Notes: generated by a model not told the origin, from the letters alone. A stretch of 64,000 nt of DNA from Verrucomicrobiota bacterium (GCA_947454705.1 CANGKZ010000013.1:1-64000), one strand, 5' to 3'. Counted from the stretch's first letter, positions 45,861-55,354 are shown. A program made the numbers and translations.

Positions 45861-48218
45861 ATGAACGCGCATCGGGTAGGAACCGTCGGTCATCCCATGC
45901 GCCGCCTCAAAACTTCCCCATTGCCGCTCGTCGCCGGCCTTCTGGCCCTGCTCCCCGCAGCCCAGATCGCCCGCGCGCAGACCGCCCCCACCTCCATCAA
46001 ACCCAAATCCCAGGCCCTCTGGAAATGGGAGCAGATGGACAACGGAAACTTCTTCGCCAGCAACCTCCAGGGGAAGCAGGCGGCGCTGAAGACCTTCACC
46101 GTGAAGCTGGGGGATCCCGCCGATCTCGCAGCCGCGGTGAATTTTGACACCATGACGCTTCGTTGGAACGCCGCCTGGACCGGTGGGTTCCTCCATCTTC
46201 CCAAGGGCCGTGATGGACTCGAAGGCCTCCCCGAACCCTGGGGCGACATCCAGTTCAGCAGCGCGGTCGGCCCGGGCTGGGCCCACGAGGGTTCCTTTAC
46301 CGATCCGCGCCAGGGCGTGGACCGCTTTGCCCCCCTGCCCCATTCCTGGGCGCAATGGCGCGGCGCGTATGTGTACGGATCGAGCACGATCCTCAGCTAC
46401 ACCGTGGGTGGAGTCGGAGTGCTCGAACTTCCCTCGTTTGAAAACAGCGCCGGCGGACCGGTGTTCACCCGCACCATCCAGTTCGAAAGTGCGAGCGGAC
46501 CGCAGTCGCTCCTGGTGTTCAGCGATCCTTCCGGCGCCGTTCCCGGTTCGTACTTCAAGGGAGCCACGGCCGCGATCCAGTCCTCGGTCACCAAGAAGTG
46601 GTGGATCGCCACCGTGGTCGGACTCGACGCTCCGGTGTGGGAAGCGGGTCGTGACGGCCGCCTCGTCCTGAAATTGGACGGAGTGCCTGCGAAGAAACCG
46701 TTCCGTTTGCATCTGTGGTCCTCCACCGAAAAGCCGGGAACCCTGCCTTCGCACCTCGACGCGCCCATTCCGAACCTCGCCGCATTCACCTACGGCGGAC
46801 CCGCCCGCTGGGGAGCCCCGCTCGTGACCCAGGGCAAGCTCGCCACCAGCGGCGGCGATGGTCCCTACGTTACCGACACCATCACCCCGCCGGAGAACAA
46901 CCCGTTCAATTCCTGGCTGCGGTTTGCCGGATTCGACTTCTTCAAGGACTCCACCCGCGCCGCAATCTGCTCGGTCAGCGGCGATGTCTGGGTGGTCTCC
47001 GGGCTCAACGCCACGCTCGAAAAACTCGAGTGGAAGCGTTTCGCCGCCGGACTATTCCAACCGCTCGGACTCAAGATCGTCGATGACGTCGTGTACGTGA
47101 CCTGCCGCGACGGCATCTACCGTCTGCGTGATCTGAATCACGATGGAGAGGCCGACTTCTACGAGTGCTTCAACAACGACATCAGCATCACCCCCGAGTA
47201 CCACGAATTCGTCCTCGGACTCGAAACCGACCGCGCCGGGAACTTCTACTTCAACAAAGGTGGCAATCTCGGATGGGCCAAGGTTCCCAATCACGGCACC
47301 CTCAATCGCCTCAGCCGCGACGGCAAGAAACTGGAACCCATCGCCAACGGCCTGCGCGCGCCGAACGGAATGAGCGTCGGACCCCGCGATGAAATCACCA
47401 CCAGCGACAACGAAGGCAACTGGGTTCCCGCCTGCCGCGTGAACCTGATGAAGCCCGGCGGCTTTTACGGACACGTGTTCACCGCCCACACCGCCGTGCC
47501 CCACACGAATGGCTACGACGGCCCGCTGTTCTGGATTCCGAAGAACGTGGACAACTCCAGCGGCGGCCAGGGCTGGGTTACTTCCAAGCGATGGGGTCCG
47601 TTCGAAGGCGACCTCCTCCACACCAGCTACGGCATGTGCACGCTGTTCAAGTGCTTCTACGAAACCGTGGACGGCGAGGACCAGGGCGGACTCGTCCGCT
47701 TCCCGCTCAAGTTTGATTCCGGCGTCATGCGCGTTCGTTTCAGCCCGGGCGACGGACAGCTCTACACCTGCGGTCTCGTGGTCTGGCAGAGCAACGGCGC
47801 CAAGCAGGGGGCCTTCCACCGCGTGCGCTACACCGGCAAGCCCGTGAACATGGTCCGCGACCTCAAGGTCCGGTCCAATGGCGTGGTCCTCACCTTCACC
47901 CGCTCGCTCAATCCCGCCAGCGCCACCGACCTCGAAAACTACGCGGTCGACCGCTGGAACTACGACTGGGCCGAGCACTACGGATCGCCGGAGTTCTCCG
48001 TGAAGAATCCCAAGCAAAAGGGCCATGACCTGGTCACGGTCAAATCCGCGAAGCTCAGCGCCGATGGCAAAACCCTCGCCCTCGAGCTCTCCGACGTCAT
48101 CCCCGTCATGCAGCAGCGCGTGAAACTGAGCGTCAAAGCCGCCGATGGCGCGGAAGTTCAGCAGGAAGTCTGGCACACCATTCACAAGGTGCCCGCCACT
48201 CCCGTCGCCGCGAAGTAA
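45861..48218 (+). CDS. Exported DUF6797-like and beta-propeller (sorbosone dehydrogenase-like) protein
   Basis: A 785-residue secreted protein. The signal is LPLVAGLLALLPAAQIARAQ. The N-terminal region (about 40-300) has WKWEQMDNGNFFASNLQG and LRWNAAWTGGFLHLPKGRDG, which I associate with DUF6797. The middle is a beta-propeller of the NHL/sorbosone-dehydrogenase sort: LQPLGLKIVDDVVYVTCRDG-like blades, LRDLNHDGEADFYECFN, GLRAPNGMSVGPRDEITTSD. No CxxCH cytochrome is present, although relatives often have one fused. Such proteins are abundant in Verrucomicrobia; the substrate is unknown. A clear hairpin terminator follows at 48292. Confidence 0.75.
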   Translation: MNAHRVGTVGHPMRRLKTSPLPLVAGLLALLPAAQIARAQTAPTSIKPKSQALWKWEQMDNGNFFASNLQGKQAALKTFTVKLGDPADLAAAVNFDTMTLRWNAAWTGGFLHLPKGRDGLEGLPEPWGDIQFSSAVGPGWAHEGSFTDPRQGVDRFAPLPHSWAQWRGAYVYGSSTILSYTVGGVGVLELPSFENSAGGPVFTRTIQFESASGPQSLLVFSDPSGAVPGSYFKGATAAIQSSVTKKWWIATVVGLDAPVWEAGRDGRLVLKLDGVPAKKPFRLHLWSSTEKPGTLPSHLDAPIPNLAAFTYGGPARWGAPLVTQGKLATSGGDGPYVTDTITPPENNPFNSWLRFAGFDFFKDSTRAAICSVSGDVWVVSGLNATLEKLEWKRFAAGLFQPLGLKIVDDVVYVTCRDGIYRLRDLNHDGEADFYECFNNDISITPEYHEFVLGLETDRAGNFYFNKGGNLGWAKVPNHGTLNRLSRDGKKLEPIANGLRAPNGMSVGPRDEITTSDNEGNWVPACRVNLMKPGGFYGHVFTAHTAVPHTNGYDGPLFWIPKNVDNSSGGQGWVTSKRWGPFEGDLLHTSYGMCTLFKCFYETVDGEDQGGLVRFPLKFDSGVMRVRFSPGDGQLYTCGLVVWQSNGAKQGAFHRVRYTGKPVNMVRDLKVRSNGVVLTFTRSLNPASATDLENYAVDRWNYDWAEHYGSPEFSVKNPKQKGHDLVTVKSAKLSADGKTLALELSDVIPVMQQRVKLSVKAADGAEVQQEVWHTIHKVPATPVAAK

Positions 48219-48291
48219 TGCCGCGAGCGTCGACTCGTAACCGGAGCGATTGAGCCCAATCGCATCCACCGCTCCGGTTCCTCAACACTTC

Positions 48292-48319
48292 AAGGCCGGG
48301 TCCGAAAGGGCCCGGCCTT
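48292..48319 (+). terminator. Intrinsic-type terminator after the propeller gene
   Basis: A 12-bp stem (48292-48303 with 48308-48319) closes a GAAA tetraloop, with a single G-T wobble. The stem is AAGGCCGGG-rich and is followed by T and TG rather than a long T-run. It lies 73 bp after the stop of the beta-propeller gene and 94 bp before the next gene. The GNRA-type loop and long GC stem make it a good stop signal for the gene at 45861. Confidence 0.7.
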
Positions 48320-48412
48320 TGTGCTTCTGACCGGCTTCACCGACGCCCGCCGCGGCGAACGATTCCAAGTCGGGGCTTTGCCTCGTGGCGGTATTCCCCG
48401 TAAAACACCGCC

Positions 48413-49573
48413 ATGAAGCGACCCGCGTCGTCCCAATGCTGGTGGAATCGGAGCGTGCTCGCGGCGCTGTTTCAGCTGCTCGTCACCGCCATTGCCCCCG
48501 CGGTCGCAGCACCCAAGGACGAGGTGGTGTTCACCTTCGCCACCGTGGGCGATTCCCGCTACGACGCGAAGATTGCCGACGCCACGCCCGAGGAAAAACT
48601 CTGGCAACAGCACGTGCGACCCTTCTCGCGCATCCTCCGGGAAATCGGAGCGCAGAAGCCGCAGGCCCTGTTCTTCAATGGCGACATGATCATGGGCTAC
48701 ACCACCAATGCCCACGTCCTAGACCGTCAGTACGCGTACTGGCGCGGCATGGTCGCCGGGTTGATCGACAGCGGCGTGTATCTCGTTCCCGTACCCGGCA
48801 ATCACGAGGTCCAAATCCCCGAGGTCCGCGACGGCGTCACCAACAAATGGGCGCACCCGGCGGGGGAGAATTCGTGGCGCACCAACATGGGCGATCTGAT
48901 CCTCAACACGAAGCGCTGGCACGAAGTCACCGGAGCCCACGTTCATGCCTGGAACGTCGAACACCGCCCCGAGGTCGGGGGACGCGACGGCATCCGCACC
49001 GATCAAACCCAGCTCAGCTACTCCTTCGACTGCCGCGGCATCCATTTCTCCATCATCAACACCGACGCCGTGGGCCTCGACTCGAAGGCCCCCAATCACT
49101 GGCTGGCCGATGACCTGAGCGCCGCGCGCGTCCGCGGGAATCGGCACCTGTTCGTGTTCGGACACAAGATGGCCTACACGTACCATTTCCGAAACAAAGG
49201 CACCCAGCTTCCCAAGGGACTCGACATCCTCCCGCCGGATCGCGACGCCTTCTGGGGAACCATCGAGCAGTACGGCGCCACCTATTTTTGCGGACACGAG
49301 CACATCTACCACGCCATGCGCCCGCGGCCCGACGGCCCGAACCCCTCGTGGCAGATCATTGCCGGCTCCGGCGGTTCCCCCTTCGAAGCCACCCCCGGAG
49401 ACAGCACCAATCCGAACGATCGGAAATACGTCTGGGTGCTGGTCCGCGTTTACTCCAGCGGACGCGTGGTGATGGAAGCCTACGGATTCGATGACACCTT
49501 CGGCCCAACCCAACGGATCGAAACCATCGAGCTCGCCAAGCCGCTTCCGGTCCCTCGCGCCCAAAAACGGTAA
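48413..49573 (+). CDS. Exported calcineurin-like metallophosphoesterase
   Basis: A 386-residue secreted phosphoesterase. The signal is SVLAALFQLLVTAIAPAVAA. The metal-binding motifs appear in order: FATVGDSRYD (GDx), LFFNGDMIMG (GDx), VPVPGNHEVQ (GNHE), LFVFGHKMAYTY (GHx) and TYFCGHEHIYHA (GHEH). All ligands for a two-metal site are there. The acceptor could be a nucleotide, phospholipid or sugar phosphate. It is a single gene between the propeller gene and the convergent rsmH. Confidence 0.9.
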   Translation: MKRPASSQCWWNRSVLAALFQLLVTAIAPAVAAPKDEVVFTFATVGDSRYDAKIADATPEEKLWQQHVRPFSRILREIGAQKPQALFFNGDMIMGYTTNAHVLDRQYAYWRGMVAGLIDSGVYLVPVPGNHEVQIPEVRDGVTNKWAHPAGENSWRTNMGDLILNTKRWHEVTGAHVHAWNVEHRPEVGGRDGIRTDQTQLSYSFDCRGIHFSIINTDAVGLDSKAPNHWLADDLSAARVRGNRHLFVFGHKMAYTYHFRNKGTQLPKGLDILPPDRDAFWGTIEQYGATYFCGHEHIYHAMRPRPDGPNPSWQIIAGSGGSPFEATPGDSTNPNDRKYVWVLVRVYSSGRVVMEAYGFDDTFGPTQRIETIELAKPLPVPRAQKR

Positions 49574-49606
49574 TCGCGTCGATCGACCGACCGGACCGTC
49601 CTCGAA

Positions 49607-49624
49607 GGCGGACGGGAATCCGCC
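49607..49624. terminator. Short hairpin between convergent genes
   Basis: A 6-bp stem GGCGGA/TCCGCC (49607-49612 with 49619-49624) with a 6-base loop lies in the 55-bp gap between the metallophosphoesterase and rsmH, which converge here. There is no T-run. It may act on both strands, but the stem is short. Confidence 0.35.
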
Positions 49625-49628
49625 CAGA

Positions 49629-50723
49629 CTACGCCTCCGCGCGAACGGCCCAGCGCAATTTGGCCGGCGCGCTTCGGGGATTGGATCGAAGTTCCTCCGC
49701 CCCCGGCCGCACCACTTCATCCGCAATCTGCGAATACAGCCCGTTGCGGAAGCCCTCCTGGAAGGACTTCTTCACCCGACGATCCTCGCCCGAGTGAAAG
49801 GTGAGAATCGCCACCCGGCCGCCCGGCTTCAGGCAAAACGGCAGACCGCGCAGCAGCGCGTCGAGCACTCCAAACTCGTCGTTCACGGCAATCCGCAGCG
49901 CCTGAAACACGCGTCGGATGCAGGTATTCTCTGCCTCGCGATCCCCTCCCTTGCCCGCGCCGCGGAGGGCCTCGCGGATCACACCCGCAAGCCGCCCCGT
50001 CCGCGCAATGGGTTCAATCCCCCGCGCCGAGACCACGGCCGATGCGATCAATGCCGCGTGCGGTTCATCCGAATTTTCCGTCAACGCCGTTTCCAACTCC
50101 GCGAGCGTCACCCGCGCGAGCCATTCGGCGGCGGACGGCGACTTCGACGGATTGAGGCGCAGGTCCAGCGGGCCGTCCTCTTTGAACGTGAAACCGCGCG
50201 CGGGATCATCGAGCTGCATCGACGACACGCCAAGATCCGCCAGCACGCCATCCACGCCTTCCAATCCAGCCTCGGCGATGACCTGGGGAAGGCCCGCGAA
50301 GTTGCGTCGAACCGGGATGAACGACTCCTCCCCAAAACCGGCGGCGCGAAGGCGCTCGACCGTTCGGGGCTGCTCGATGGGATCCACGTCCAATCCGTAC
50401 ACGCGTCCGCCGGGCGACACCGCCGACAACAACTCCCGCGTGTGCCCGCCGTAGCCGAGCGTGCAATCCACCAGCGTCATCCCCGGCTGCGGCGCGAGCG
50501 CCTCGAGGATCTCCCGGACCAGGATGGGGCGATGCATGCCCGCCGGGGTTTTGCCCGACGCGATCACATGCGCCACATCCGTGCCGTATCGATTCGGCGC
50601 GAGTTCCTTGTATTTCTCGGCGAATTTCCTGGGATTCTTCCCCGAATAGCGCGGACGACGCTTCGGTCGTGGAGGATCCACGGGAGTCCCTTCCCCGGAT
50701 GACGGCGTCGGATCGGTGTTCAC
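49629..50723 (-). CDS. rsmH: 16S rRNA (cytosine-1402-N4)-methyltransferase
   Basis: RsmH (MraW) methylates C1402 in the ribosomal P site. The 364-residue protein has the SAM site LVDCTLGYGGHTRELLSA, GLDVDPIEQPRTVERL, VDGVLADLGVSSMQLDDPAR and the C-terminal GGRVAILTFHSGEDRRVKKSF. The catalytic core starts at MHRPILVREILEAL; before it lies an extra N-terminus of about 75 residues, rich in Arg/Pro/Lys (PPRPKRRPRYSGKNPRK). The start is a GTG whose last bases overlap the stop of xylB (GTGA). RsmH usually belongs to the mraZ-fts division cluster; here it is coupled to a sugar kinase. Confidence 0.93.
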   Translation of the reverse strand: MNTDPTPSSGEGTPVDPPRPKRRPRYSGKNPRKFAEKYKELAPNRYGTDVAHVIASGKTPAGMHRPILVREILEALAPQPGMTLVDCTLGYGGHTRELLSAVSPGGRVYGLDVDPIEQPRTVERLRAAGFGEESFIPVRRNFAGLPQVIAEAGLEGVDGVLADLGVSSMQLDDPARGFTFKEDGPLDLRLNPSKSPSAAEWLARVTLAELETALTENSDEPHAALIASAVVSARGIEPIARTGRLAGVIREALRGAGKGGDREAENTCIRRVFQALRIAVNDEFGVLDALLRGLPFCLKPGGRVAILTFHSGEDRRVKKSFQEGFRNGLYSQIADEVVRPGAEELRSNPRSAPAKLRWAVRAEA

Positions 50724-52282
50724 TTTTTGGTACGAGCCGACGGCGCTGCGGGCGCATTGATCCACGCGCGATGCTGGGCAAAGGCCGGGCGCATCGATTT
50801 CCCGAGCTCATCCTGGAGCGCCTGCAACTCGGCGTACCGCGCCGCGTTCGCGGCATTCGGAGAGGCGGTCTCGGAACGGTTCAACGTCACGAACGTGTCG
50901 GTGATGTCCTCAATGGCCACTGATTCACCGCGCGACCGACGCCAGCTCCACAACGCCTGAAGCGCCGCACCATACGCCGCGCCTTCGGACACCTTGAGCG
51001 TCACGACCTCGGCGTTGAACACATCGGCCATGATCTGCCGCCAGAGCTTCGACTTCGCCCCGCCACCGGTGGCGCGCACCTGCGTCGCCTTCACCCCGAG
51101 CGCCGCCAGGCGTCGCAATCCGTAATTCATCCCCAGCGTGACGCCTTCCATCGTCGCTCGCGCGAAATGCGAGGCTGTGAAGGTCTTGGGCCGCACCCCG
51201 AAATAAGCGCCCGTGCCATCGGGAATGTTGGGCGTGCGCTCGCCTTCGAGATACGGCACCAGCACCAGGCCGTCCGAACCCGCCGGAGCCTTGGCCGCGG
51301 TCTTCTCAAACTCGGCGTGATCCAGTTCAAAATCGCGACGCACCATCTCGGTGGCCACCGTCACGTTCATCGTGCACAGCAGCGGCAGCCAACGGTTGGT
51401 GGAATCGCAGAACGCAGCGATCTCCCCCTGCGGATCCACGACCGGCTTTTCCGCGCAGGCGTAGATCGTTCCGCTGGTTCCAAAGCTGGCCGTCACCACG
51501 CCTTCACGGGTGTTGCCGGTTCCGATCGCCCCCATCATGTTGTCGCCACCGCCCGCGCTCACCACCACGCCCGGATTCAATCCGAGCTGGGCCGCAGTCG
51601 CCGCGGTCAATTCACCCGCCGGGACATCACTCGAAGAAAGCGTGGGAAGCTTGCCGGAGAGTTCCGGATCAATCGCGCGCACCGCCGCGTCGGACCAGCG
51701 CCGCTTGCGGACATCCATCAGCGCACTGCCCGAGGCGTCGCCGTATTCCATGAACGCCTTCCCGGTGAGCCAGAAGTTCAGGTAATCGTGCGGGAGCAGC
51801 ACGGTGGACAACCGGGCGTAATTCTTTGGCTCGTGCTTTTTCAGCCAAAGGATCTTGGGGGCCGTAAAGCCCGGGAGCACCGCATTGCCGGTGGCGCGGA
51901 TCGCGGCTTTCGGACCGCCGAGCGCCGCCGTGATTTCCGCGCATTCAGCGATGGTGCTCGTGTCGCACCAAAGCTTGGCGGGACGGATCACCTCGCCCCT
52001 GGCATCCAGCGGCACAAATCCGTGCTGCTGTCCGCTGACGCCGATCGCCACCACTTCGCCCGCGCTCGCCTTCGCTTCCTTGAGGGCGGCCTTCACCGCC
52101 TTGGCCGTCGCGGCAATCCATTCCGACGGATGCTGCTCCTTGGCCCCGGCGGGGAGACCCGGGATCAGGTCGTAGGCGGCCGATCCGGTGCCCAGAACCT
52201 TGCCGGATTTCGCCTCCACCACGAGGGCCTTGGTGGACTGCGTGCCGGAATCAATGCCGATCAAAAGTGTTCGCGATGCCAT
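50720..52282 (-). CDS. xylB: Xylulokinase (FGGY family)
   Basis: A 520-residue FGGY kinase that phosphorylates D-xylulose. It has the first phosphate loop GIDSGTQSTKALVVEA, GVSGQQHGFVPLDARGEV with the substrate pair, LLPHDYLNFWLTGK, the mid-domain motif SAGGGDNMMGAIGTGNTREG, SFGTSGTIYACAEKP and the late ATP motif VRATGGGAKSKLWRQIMADV. SGQQHG and GDNM are typical of xylulokinases within FGGY. The C-terminus is extended (about residues 480-520, ending SARTKK). rsmH starts on its stop codon. No xylose isomerase is in the window. Confidence 0.92.
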   Translation of the reverse strand: MASRTLLIGIDSGTQSTKALVVEAKSGKVLGTGSAAYDLIPGLPAGAKEQHPSEWIAATAKAVKAALKEAKASAGEVVAIGVSGQQHGFVPLDARGEVIRPAKLWCDTSTIAECAEITAALGGPKAAIRATGNAVLPGFTAPKILWLKKHEPKNYARLSTVLLPHDYLNFWLTGKAFMEYGDASGSALMDVRKRRWSDAAVRAIDPELSGKLPTLSSSDVPAGELTAATAAQLGLNPGVVVSAGGGDNMMGAIGTGNTREGVVTASFGTSGTIYACAEKPVVDPQGEIAAFCDSTNRWLPLLCTMNVTVATEMVRRDFELDHAEFEKTAAKAPAGSDGLVLVPYLEGERTPNIPDGTGAYFGVRPKTFTASHFARATMEGVTLGMNYGLRRLAALGVKATQVRATGGGAKSKLWRQIMADVFNAEVVTLKVSEGAAYGAALQALWSWRRSRGESVAIEDITDTFVTLNRSETASPNAANAARYAELQALQDELGKSMRPAFAQHRAWINAPAAPSARTKK

Positions 52283-52346
52283 AACAACAAGGGAAGAAAG
52301 TCAGTGAATCGGGAGGAACAGTGGGACAGACGCGGGGCGCTGTCCA

Positions 52347-53051
52347 TCATCCGGAAACGGAAGCACCGGCGGCGCGCATCCATCCCGACACGATCGGATG
52401 CAACCGACCCGACAGGGCCGCACGTTCCGGCTGGAACAACGTGCCGAAGTAGAATGGATGCCCCGAGAGTTCCCCGCCCCGGATCTCGCCTTGAGGATCA
52501 AATGCCGTGAAACGAAATCCCGCGGATTCCAGCACGGATCGAAACTCAGGATTCACCCCGAACCGACACTGGTACCCCTCCTCGGATTCTTCCGTCCCCG
52601 CCAGCGCAGCCAACCGGCTTCCGGGCACAAACCGCACCCCGGCCCGCACCCCGACCAATCCGCAGGCCAGCAGGTGAATCACCTGCGTTGCCGCTTCGGG
52701 ATTCATCTCCGCATGCGCGGCATCCGAGAGTTCGAGGACATTCACCGCCAGCTCCAACACGGCATGCTGAAACCCGCCGCAGGTTCCCAAAAATGGGACA
52801 CCCCGCTCCCGCGCCCACCGGCACGCGAGCAGCGCGCCTTCGGTCGATTGATACGGGGAGCCCGGAACGAGCCAGATGCCGGTCGCATTCGCGAGCGTCT
52901 CCGAAGTCACCTCGCGGCTGGACAGCCAGCCCCAGCCGCGGTCGAGCCCAGCGAGTTCAAACGACCGGAGAATACCGGCGTGTGCTGGAATCGAATCATC
53001 CCGATCGCCAATCACCAGCAACCGCGGCTCGGTTTCGGCAGGTGGATTCAT
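52347..53051 (-). CDS. CTP synthase C-terminal-like class I amidotransferase-fold protein
   Basis: A 234-residue stand-alone domain related to the glutaminase half of CTP synthase. It starts RLLVIGDRDDSIPAHAGILR, has an oxyanion-type strand WLVPGSPYQSTEGALLACRW and the nucleophile elbow FLGTCGGFQHAVLEL (C91). At the usual catalytic FHPE it reads TLFQPER, so His is replaced by Gln (Q207) while Glu (E209) is kept. This matches a group named CTP synthase C-terminal region-related (seleno)protein, in which the cysteine can be selenocysteine. Function unknown; glutaminase activity is doubtful without the histidine. It is 23 bp upstream of nothing related; it follows the DUF4097 gene on the same strand. 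Confidence 0.8.
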   Translation of the reverse strand: MNPPAETEPRLLVIGDRDDSIPAHAGILRSFELAGLDRGWGWLSSREVTSETLANATGIWLVPGSPYQSTEGALLACRWARERGVPFLGTCGGFQHAVLELAVNVLELSDAAHAEMNPEAATQVIHLLACGLVGVRAGVRFVPGSRLAALAGTEESEEGYQCRFGVNPEFRSVLESAGFRFTAFDPQGEIRGGELSGHPFYFGTLFQPERAALSGRLHPIVSGWMRAAGASVSG

Positions 53052-53074
53052 TTCAAGCAGGTCGTCTCGTTCGA

Positions 53075-54136
53075 TCAGTGCTTGGCTACCGGAACCGAGT
53101 TGGTCAGCGGCACGGTGTTGGTCGCGGTGACATGAATCATCCCTGCCCCGGTTCGCAGTTTTATTTCCGGACCGCCGCCATTGATTTTCTCCCGTCGGAT
53201 GGCCACCGGCCCCGCCGGCCCCTTCGCCGCGCCGATGGAGACCACCACCGATCCCGACGAGGTCTCCGCGTCCAGATCGAACCCGGTCCCGCGAGGCAGA
53301 TTGACCGCGATCCCTCCGCCTCCAGTTGCTTCCAGATGGATCAATCCTGGAACGGGATTCGGCACCTCTGCCACGAGCCTTCCAGTTCCGGTGGTCCCGT
53401 CGATGTCGCCCGCCACGCGGTCGAATCGGATTCCGCCCGCCGCTGTTTCTGCAGAAACCCGACCCCGGAATTCTCGAATCAACAAAGTCCCACCACCCGA
53501 TTCGACCCGCAGTTCTCCGGCCCCGCCGGCAACCGACACTCCACCCCCTCGGGAGATAAACGAGTTGGTCCCGATGCAGTCCCTCACCTGGATCGAACCA
53601 CTCCCAGTTTCAGATCGAATCGCGCCTTGAATCGCTGAGAAGCGAAGCGAACCCGAAACCACTCGAACCCGCACGTCGGCTTTCAAGCCCGTCACATCCA
53701 CCGCTCCCAGCAGCGTCTTCAGCTCCAACTTGCAGTCGCCGGGCACCCAGATCTTGAAAGTTCCGCCCAGCGGCGGACGGGCTCCGTCGGGAAGTTCCGG
53801 ATCGGACTTCGGCGTGCTCGTTGTGATCTTCCACTCGTCCCCTTCGTGTTGAAACTCCAGCGGACTTCGCGACAGCAGTTCCCGCTCCCGTTGAGGGGAT
53901 CGACCGCGTGCGGAACGCTCCACTTCCATCCGGATTTCCCGCCGATCCTGAACCGCGACTTCGATGCTTCCCCCGTTGAGATCCACGGTCAGCGTGGTCC
54001 CAGCCGGGGCCGAAAGATTGGTCCGAAAGGGCTCGGCGCCGGCACGAACGCCGGCAATCAGCAACGCAATCAAGCACACGATCAACGGAGACTTCACCAG
54101 GCACCGCATTCCAAATGGGAGCGCAACGGGTTTCAT
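53075..54136 (-). CDS. Exported DUF4097-type beta-helix protein (paralogue 1)
   Basis: A 353-residue exported protein with a signal at about 12-34 (SPLIVCLIALLIAGVRAGA). Residues about 35-135 resemble the start of DUF4097 adhesin-like proteins (TLTVDLNGGSIEVAVQDRRE). Residues 140-247 are six successive units of exactly 18 residues, each with a glycine-rich turn (SGSLRF, GSGSIQV, RGGGVSV, SGGGTLL, AAGGIRF), as expected for a right-handed beta-helix. A longer unit with PNPVPGLIHL follows. The start ATG overlaps the end of the glycosyltransferase gene (ATGA). A paralogue lies on the other side of that gene. Confidence 0.82.
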   Translation of the reverse strand: MKPVALPFGMRCLVKSPLIVCLIALLIAGVRAGAEPFRTNLSAPAGTTLTVDLNGGSIEVAVQDRREIRMEVERSARGRSPQRERELLSRSPLEFQHEGDEWKITTSTPKSDPELPDGARPPLGGTFKIWVPGDCKLELKTLLGAVDVTGLKADVRVRVVSGSLRFSAIQGAIRSETGSGSIQVRDCIGTNSFISRGGGVSVAGGAGELRVESGGGTLLIREFRGRVSAETAAGGIRFDRVAGDIDGTTGTGRLVAEVPNPVPGLIHLEATGGGGIAVNLPRGTGFDLDAETSSGSVVVSIGAAKGPAGPVAIRREKINGGGPEIKLRTGAGMIHVTATNTVPLTNSVPVAKH

Positions 54137-55308
54137 CGAGAGACGGCTTCGACCACCTTGCGCAGCTTCGTGCCGATGGCGCGCATTTGAACCTCCGGAT
54201 CGAACAATCGACGGGCGCACTCCGGGCCGCGGGCTCCAAGCCGCCTGGGTTCGGATCGATCGTTCATCCATGCTTCCAGCGTCCGGGTCAGGGCTCCCGA
54301 ATCACCCGGCGTGACCCGGCGTCCGAAGGAATCGTCCACAATCTCGCCAATACCGCCGGAATTCGCACAAATCACCGGACGTCCGGCATGCATCGCCTCA
54401 ACAAACACCAGCCCCAATGGTTCAGGCGTGGTATTGATTTGCGCATACACATCGCAGGCGTCGAGCAACAGCGGGAGGTCATTGCGATGCCCCAGCCAGC
54501 GGATGCGGTCTGCAATTCCCGCAGCACTGGCCTCGCGAATCAATTCCGACTTGTACTGTTCCTCCTCCGGCCGCTGGACTCCGCCTGCGATCCACCACAC
54601 CCAATCAGTTCGAGTCTTCAGGGCCGAAAGAGCCTTTAGCAGGTGTCGATGCCCCTTCCAATCCTCTAGCCGGCTCGCCTGCAGTATCACAAAGGTTTCG
54701 GCGGTCGCTCCGAGCCCGATCCTCATCAGTTCACGCGAACCGGATCGCACCGACACCGGCTCCGGCGCCGGCACCGGATAATAGATCACTTCTGGTACCG
54801 CAGAAGGATACCAAGCCGCGATGGTCTCCGCGGTGAAATGGCTGTTGGCGATCCAGTCGGACGGTTTCACCCGCCGGGCGAACTGATGAAGGAGACTCCG
54901 TGGTGGGATCTCGTTGTGAACCCAAAGCACCATGGGAATTCCCGCGGTCACGGCACCGGGCCCCATCACCGCCTGGGTCCAGCCCGAATGGACCACGACA
55001 ACATCCGGTCGGCATTGGCTCAGAAGTGCACGAACACGGCGTCGCACCTGAATCACCTGCCACGGACGCGTCAAACGCGCTCCGCCCACAAAATCCACCT
55101 TCGCTCCGAGGGCTCGAAGACGTTCCGACTGACGTCCCTCCCAGCCCACAAGAAACCGGCTCTCCAACCCCGCCAGTTTCTCGTATCGAACGAAGGATTC
55201 GAGAAAGGTTTCGACTCCTCCGTACAGATTCCCTGCGCACAGGTGGGCGACCTTCAAGGGCACGCACCCGCGGGTTCCAGAATTGGGACTTTGCTGGGGG
55301 GCGGTCAT
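54133..55308 (-). CDS. GT4-family glycosyltransferase
   Basis: A 391-residue GT-B enzyme. The N-terminal half has VAHLCAGNLYGGVETFLESF (the glycine-rich acceptor loop) and VVVHSGWTQAVMGPG. The C-terminal half has FVILQASRLEDWKGHRHLLK and IRWLGHRNDLPLLLDACDVY, and the donor motif PEPLGLVFVEAMHAGRPVI with the ExxxxxxxE spacing. No membrane helix is visible. It sits between two DUF4097 beta-helix genes and overlaps one by four bases, so its product may modify a surface glycan linked to them. Start at ATG 55308. Confidence 0.88.
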   Translation of the reverse strand: MTAPQQSPNSGTRGCVPLKVAHLCAGNLYGGVETFLESFVRYEKLAGLESRFLVGWEGRQSERLRALGAKVDFVGGARLTRPWQVIQVRRRVRALLSQCRPDVVVVHSGWTQAVMGPGAVTAGIPMVLWVHNEIPPRSLLHQFARRVKPSDWIANSHFTAETIAAWYPSAVPEVIYYPVPAPEPVSVRSGSRELMRIGLGATAETFVILQASRLEDWKGHRHLLKALSALKTRTDWVWWIAGGVQRPEEEQYKSELIREASAAGIADRIRWLGHRNDLPLLLDACDVYAQINTTPEPLGLVFVEAMHAGRPVICANSGGIGEIVDDSFGRRVTPGDSGALTRTLEAWMNDRSEPRRLGARGPECARRLFDPEVQMRAIGTKLRKVVEAVSR

Positions 55309-55354
55309 AGTGGGCGGTGTGGAAAATGCGCCACGGGCCACCACGACAGCGGAG

